Positions 14,300 to 14,799 of a stretch of 14,799 nucleotides of DNA are shown here, piece after piece; position 1 is the first letter of the stretch, and each line of letters begins with the position of its first letter. Source of the stretch: Candidatus Woesearchaeota archaeon (GTDB lineage: Archaea; Nanobdellota; Nanobdellia; Woesearchaeales; DSVV01); contig JACQSP010000028.1 in the NCBI GenBank assembly GCA_016205905.1, forward strand, positions 1 to 14,799, in the 5' to 3' direction. Under the pieces are notes generated by a model that saw only the letters and a list, made by a program, of their open reading frames with translations, made no database searches and was not told where the DNA came from. Made by a program: the position numbers and the translations under genes.

Positions 14300-14677
14300 A
14301 TGGTTGATGTTGCAGTAAGGGGGATTTTAGGGATACAGATATTGGGGCTGTTATTTAGTTTGATAATGCTATATTTCACATTTCTTCATTATAAAAGAAA
14401 AGAATATCCAGTTGAAACATTCTTATTCTGGATAGTATTGTGGATCGGCTTTATTTTCATGGTTATTTTTCCGACCTCAATGGATTTTGTTATTAAAGAC
14501 GTTTTAAAATTTGGCCGAAGACTGGATTTTTTCATTATTGGTGGATTTATTTTTTTAATTGCATTGGTGTATTATAATTATGTAACAGTAAAAAGCATTA
14601 GAATTAAGGTTGAAAAGGTAATAAGAAAGATTGCATTGGAAAATGCAAAGAAAAAGGACAGAAATGAAAAGAAATAG
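14300..14677 (+). CDS. DUF2304 family membrane protein
   Basis: A 125-aa membrane protein with three predicted helices (about 8-28, 40-60 and 75-96) and a Lys/Arg-rich cytoplasmic tail with coiled-coil character (100-125). The loop motif GRRLDFF (72-78) before the third helix and the overall size match DUF2304 proteins. This family is typically encoded beside GT2 polyprenyl-phosphate glycosyltransferases in archaea and bacteria; the molecular role is not established, and a membrane-anchoring or helper role for the enzyme is an inference. GGTG five bases before the ATG supports the start. It is probably transcribed with the GT2 gene, although the 87-base gap contains a TTTAAA stretch (about 14220-14225) that could be a separate promoter. 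Confidence 0.8.
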   Translation: MVDVAVRGILGIQILGLLFSLIMLYFTFLHYKRKEYPVETFLFWIVLWIGFIFMVIFPTSMDFVIKDVLKFGRRLDFFIIGGFIFLIALVYYNYVTVKSIRIKVEKVIRKIALENAKKKDRNEKK

Positions 14678-14689
14678 ACCAATTATACT

Positions 14690-14727
14690 AAATGTCCTTA
14701 ACTTCCGAACTAAAATTAAGGACATTT
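14690..14727. terminator. 12-bp perfect hairpin after the DUF2304 gene
   Basis: AAATGTCCTTAA (14690-14701) pairs perfectly with TTAAGGACATTT (14716-14727) around a 14-base loop, 12 bases after the TAG stop. It could end the glycosylation operon, but there is no strong T-tract after it on the plus strand, and it is followed at once by two more hairpins, so it may belong to a larger structured element. Confidence 0.45.
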
Positions 14728-14733
14728 GTATAT

Positions 14734-14783
14734 CTCGGGAATCAGAGATTCCTGAGAAGTTAGAAAGCTTTGCTTTCCAACTT
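14734..14783. ncRNA. Two abutting hairpins at the right edge
   Basis: CTCGGGAATC/GATTCCTGAG (14734-14743 with 14747-14756, 10 bp with one G-U, loop AGA) is followed without a gap by AAGTTAGAAAGC/GCTTTCCAACTT (14757-14768 with 14772-14783, one A-C mismatch, loop TTT). Two stems with no base between them can stack end to end. Function and strand are unknown, and the region runs off the window. Confidence 0.4.
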
Positions 14784-14799
14784 ACAAAAGGAATTAGTT

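Overview
The window looks like a piece of an AT-rich archaeal chromosome, most likely a DPANN lineage of the Woesearchaeota/Pacearchaeota type. This is inferred from gene content: a single-subunit archaeal oligosaccharyltransferase (AglB/STT3), a geranylgeranyl-reductase-family flavoprotein, a small soluble GT2 glycosyltransferase next to a DUF2304 membrane protein, a secreted protein with the layout of the 'putative S-layer protein' family common in these lineages, and a giant PKD-repeat surface protein. TATA-like boxes (TTTAAAAA type) and G-rich Shine-Dalgarno sequences fit this. I found no 16S or tRNA gene, so the placement is not proven.

Left half (1-8264) is a cell-surface block, all on the minus strand. 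In transcription order it holds a 369-aa membrane protein with an extracellular C-terminal domain; a 177-aa membrane-anchored paralogue of that domain; a 458-aa secreted protein whose C-terminal half reads like a small outer-membrane-type beta-barrel ending in Phe; a 1130-aa protein with six PKD-like domains; and a 450-aa membrane-anchored putative S-layer protein. The first three probably form one operon (52-nt gap, then a 4-nt ATGA overlap). The last two share a homologous CARDB-like domain.

The spacer 8265-8632 separates divergent genes and holds two back-to-back nested hairpins with compensatory base changes between the copies, a strong sign of a structured RNA (or DNA) element that I cannot name.

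Right half (8633-14799) is a lipid and glycosylation block on the plus strand: the geranylgeranyl-reductase-like flavoprotein, an intergenic region with a tandem TATA-like repeat and several hairpins (candidate small RNA), AglB, a dolichyl-phosphate-sugar-synthase-like GT2 enzyme and DUF2304. Together these could make, saturate and use the polyprenyl-linked sugars of N-glycosylation. The window ends in three abutting hairpins.

The most interesting points are the three-gene module with a bacterial-looking barrel and a duplicated cysteine-bearing ectodomain, the covarying tandem hairpins, and the complete absence of N-X-S/T sequons from the two large surface proteins encoded beside an oligosaccharyltransferase.
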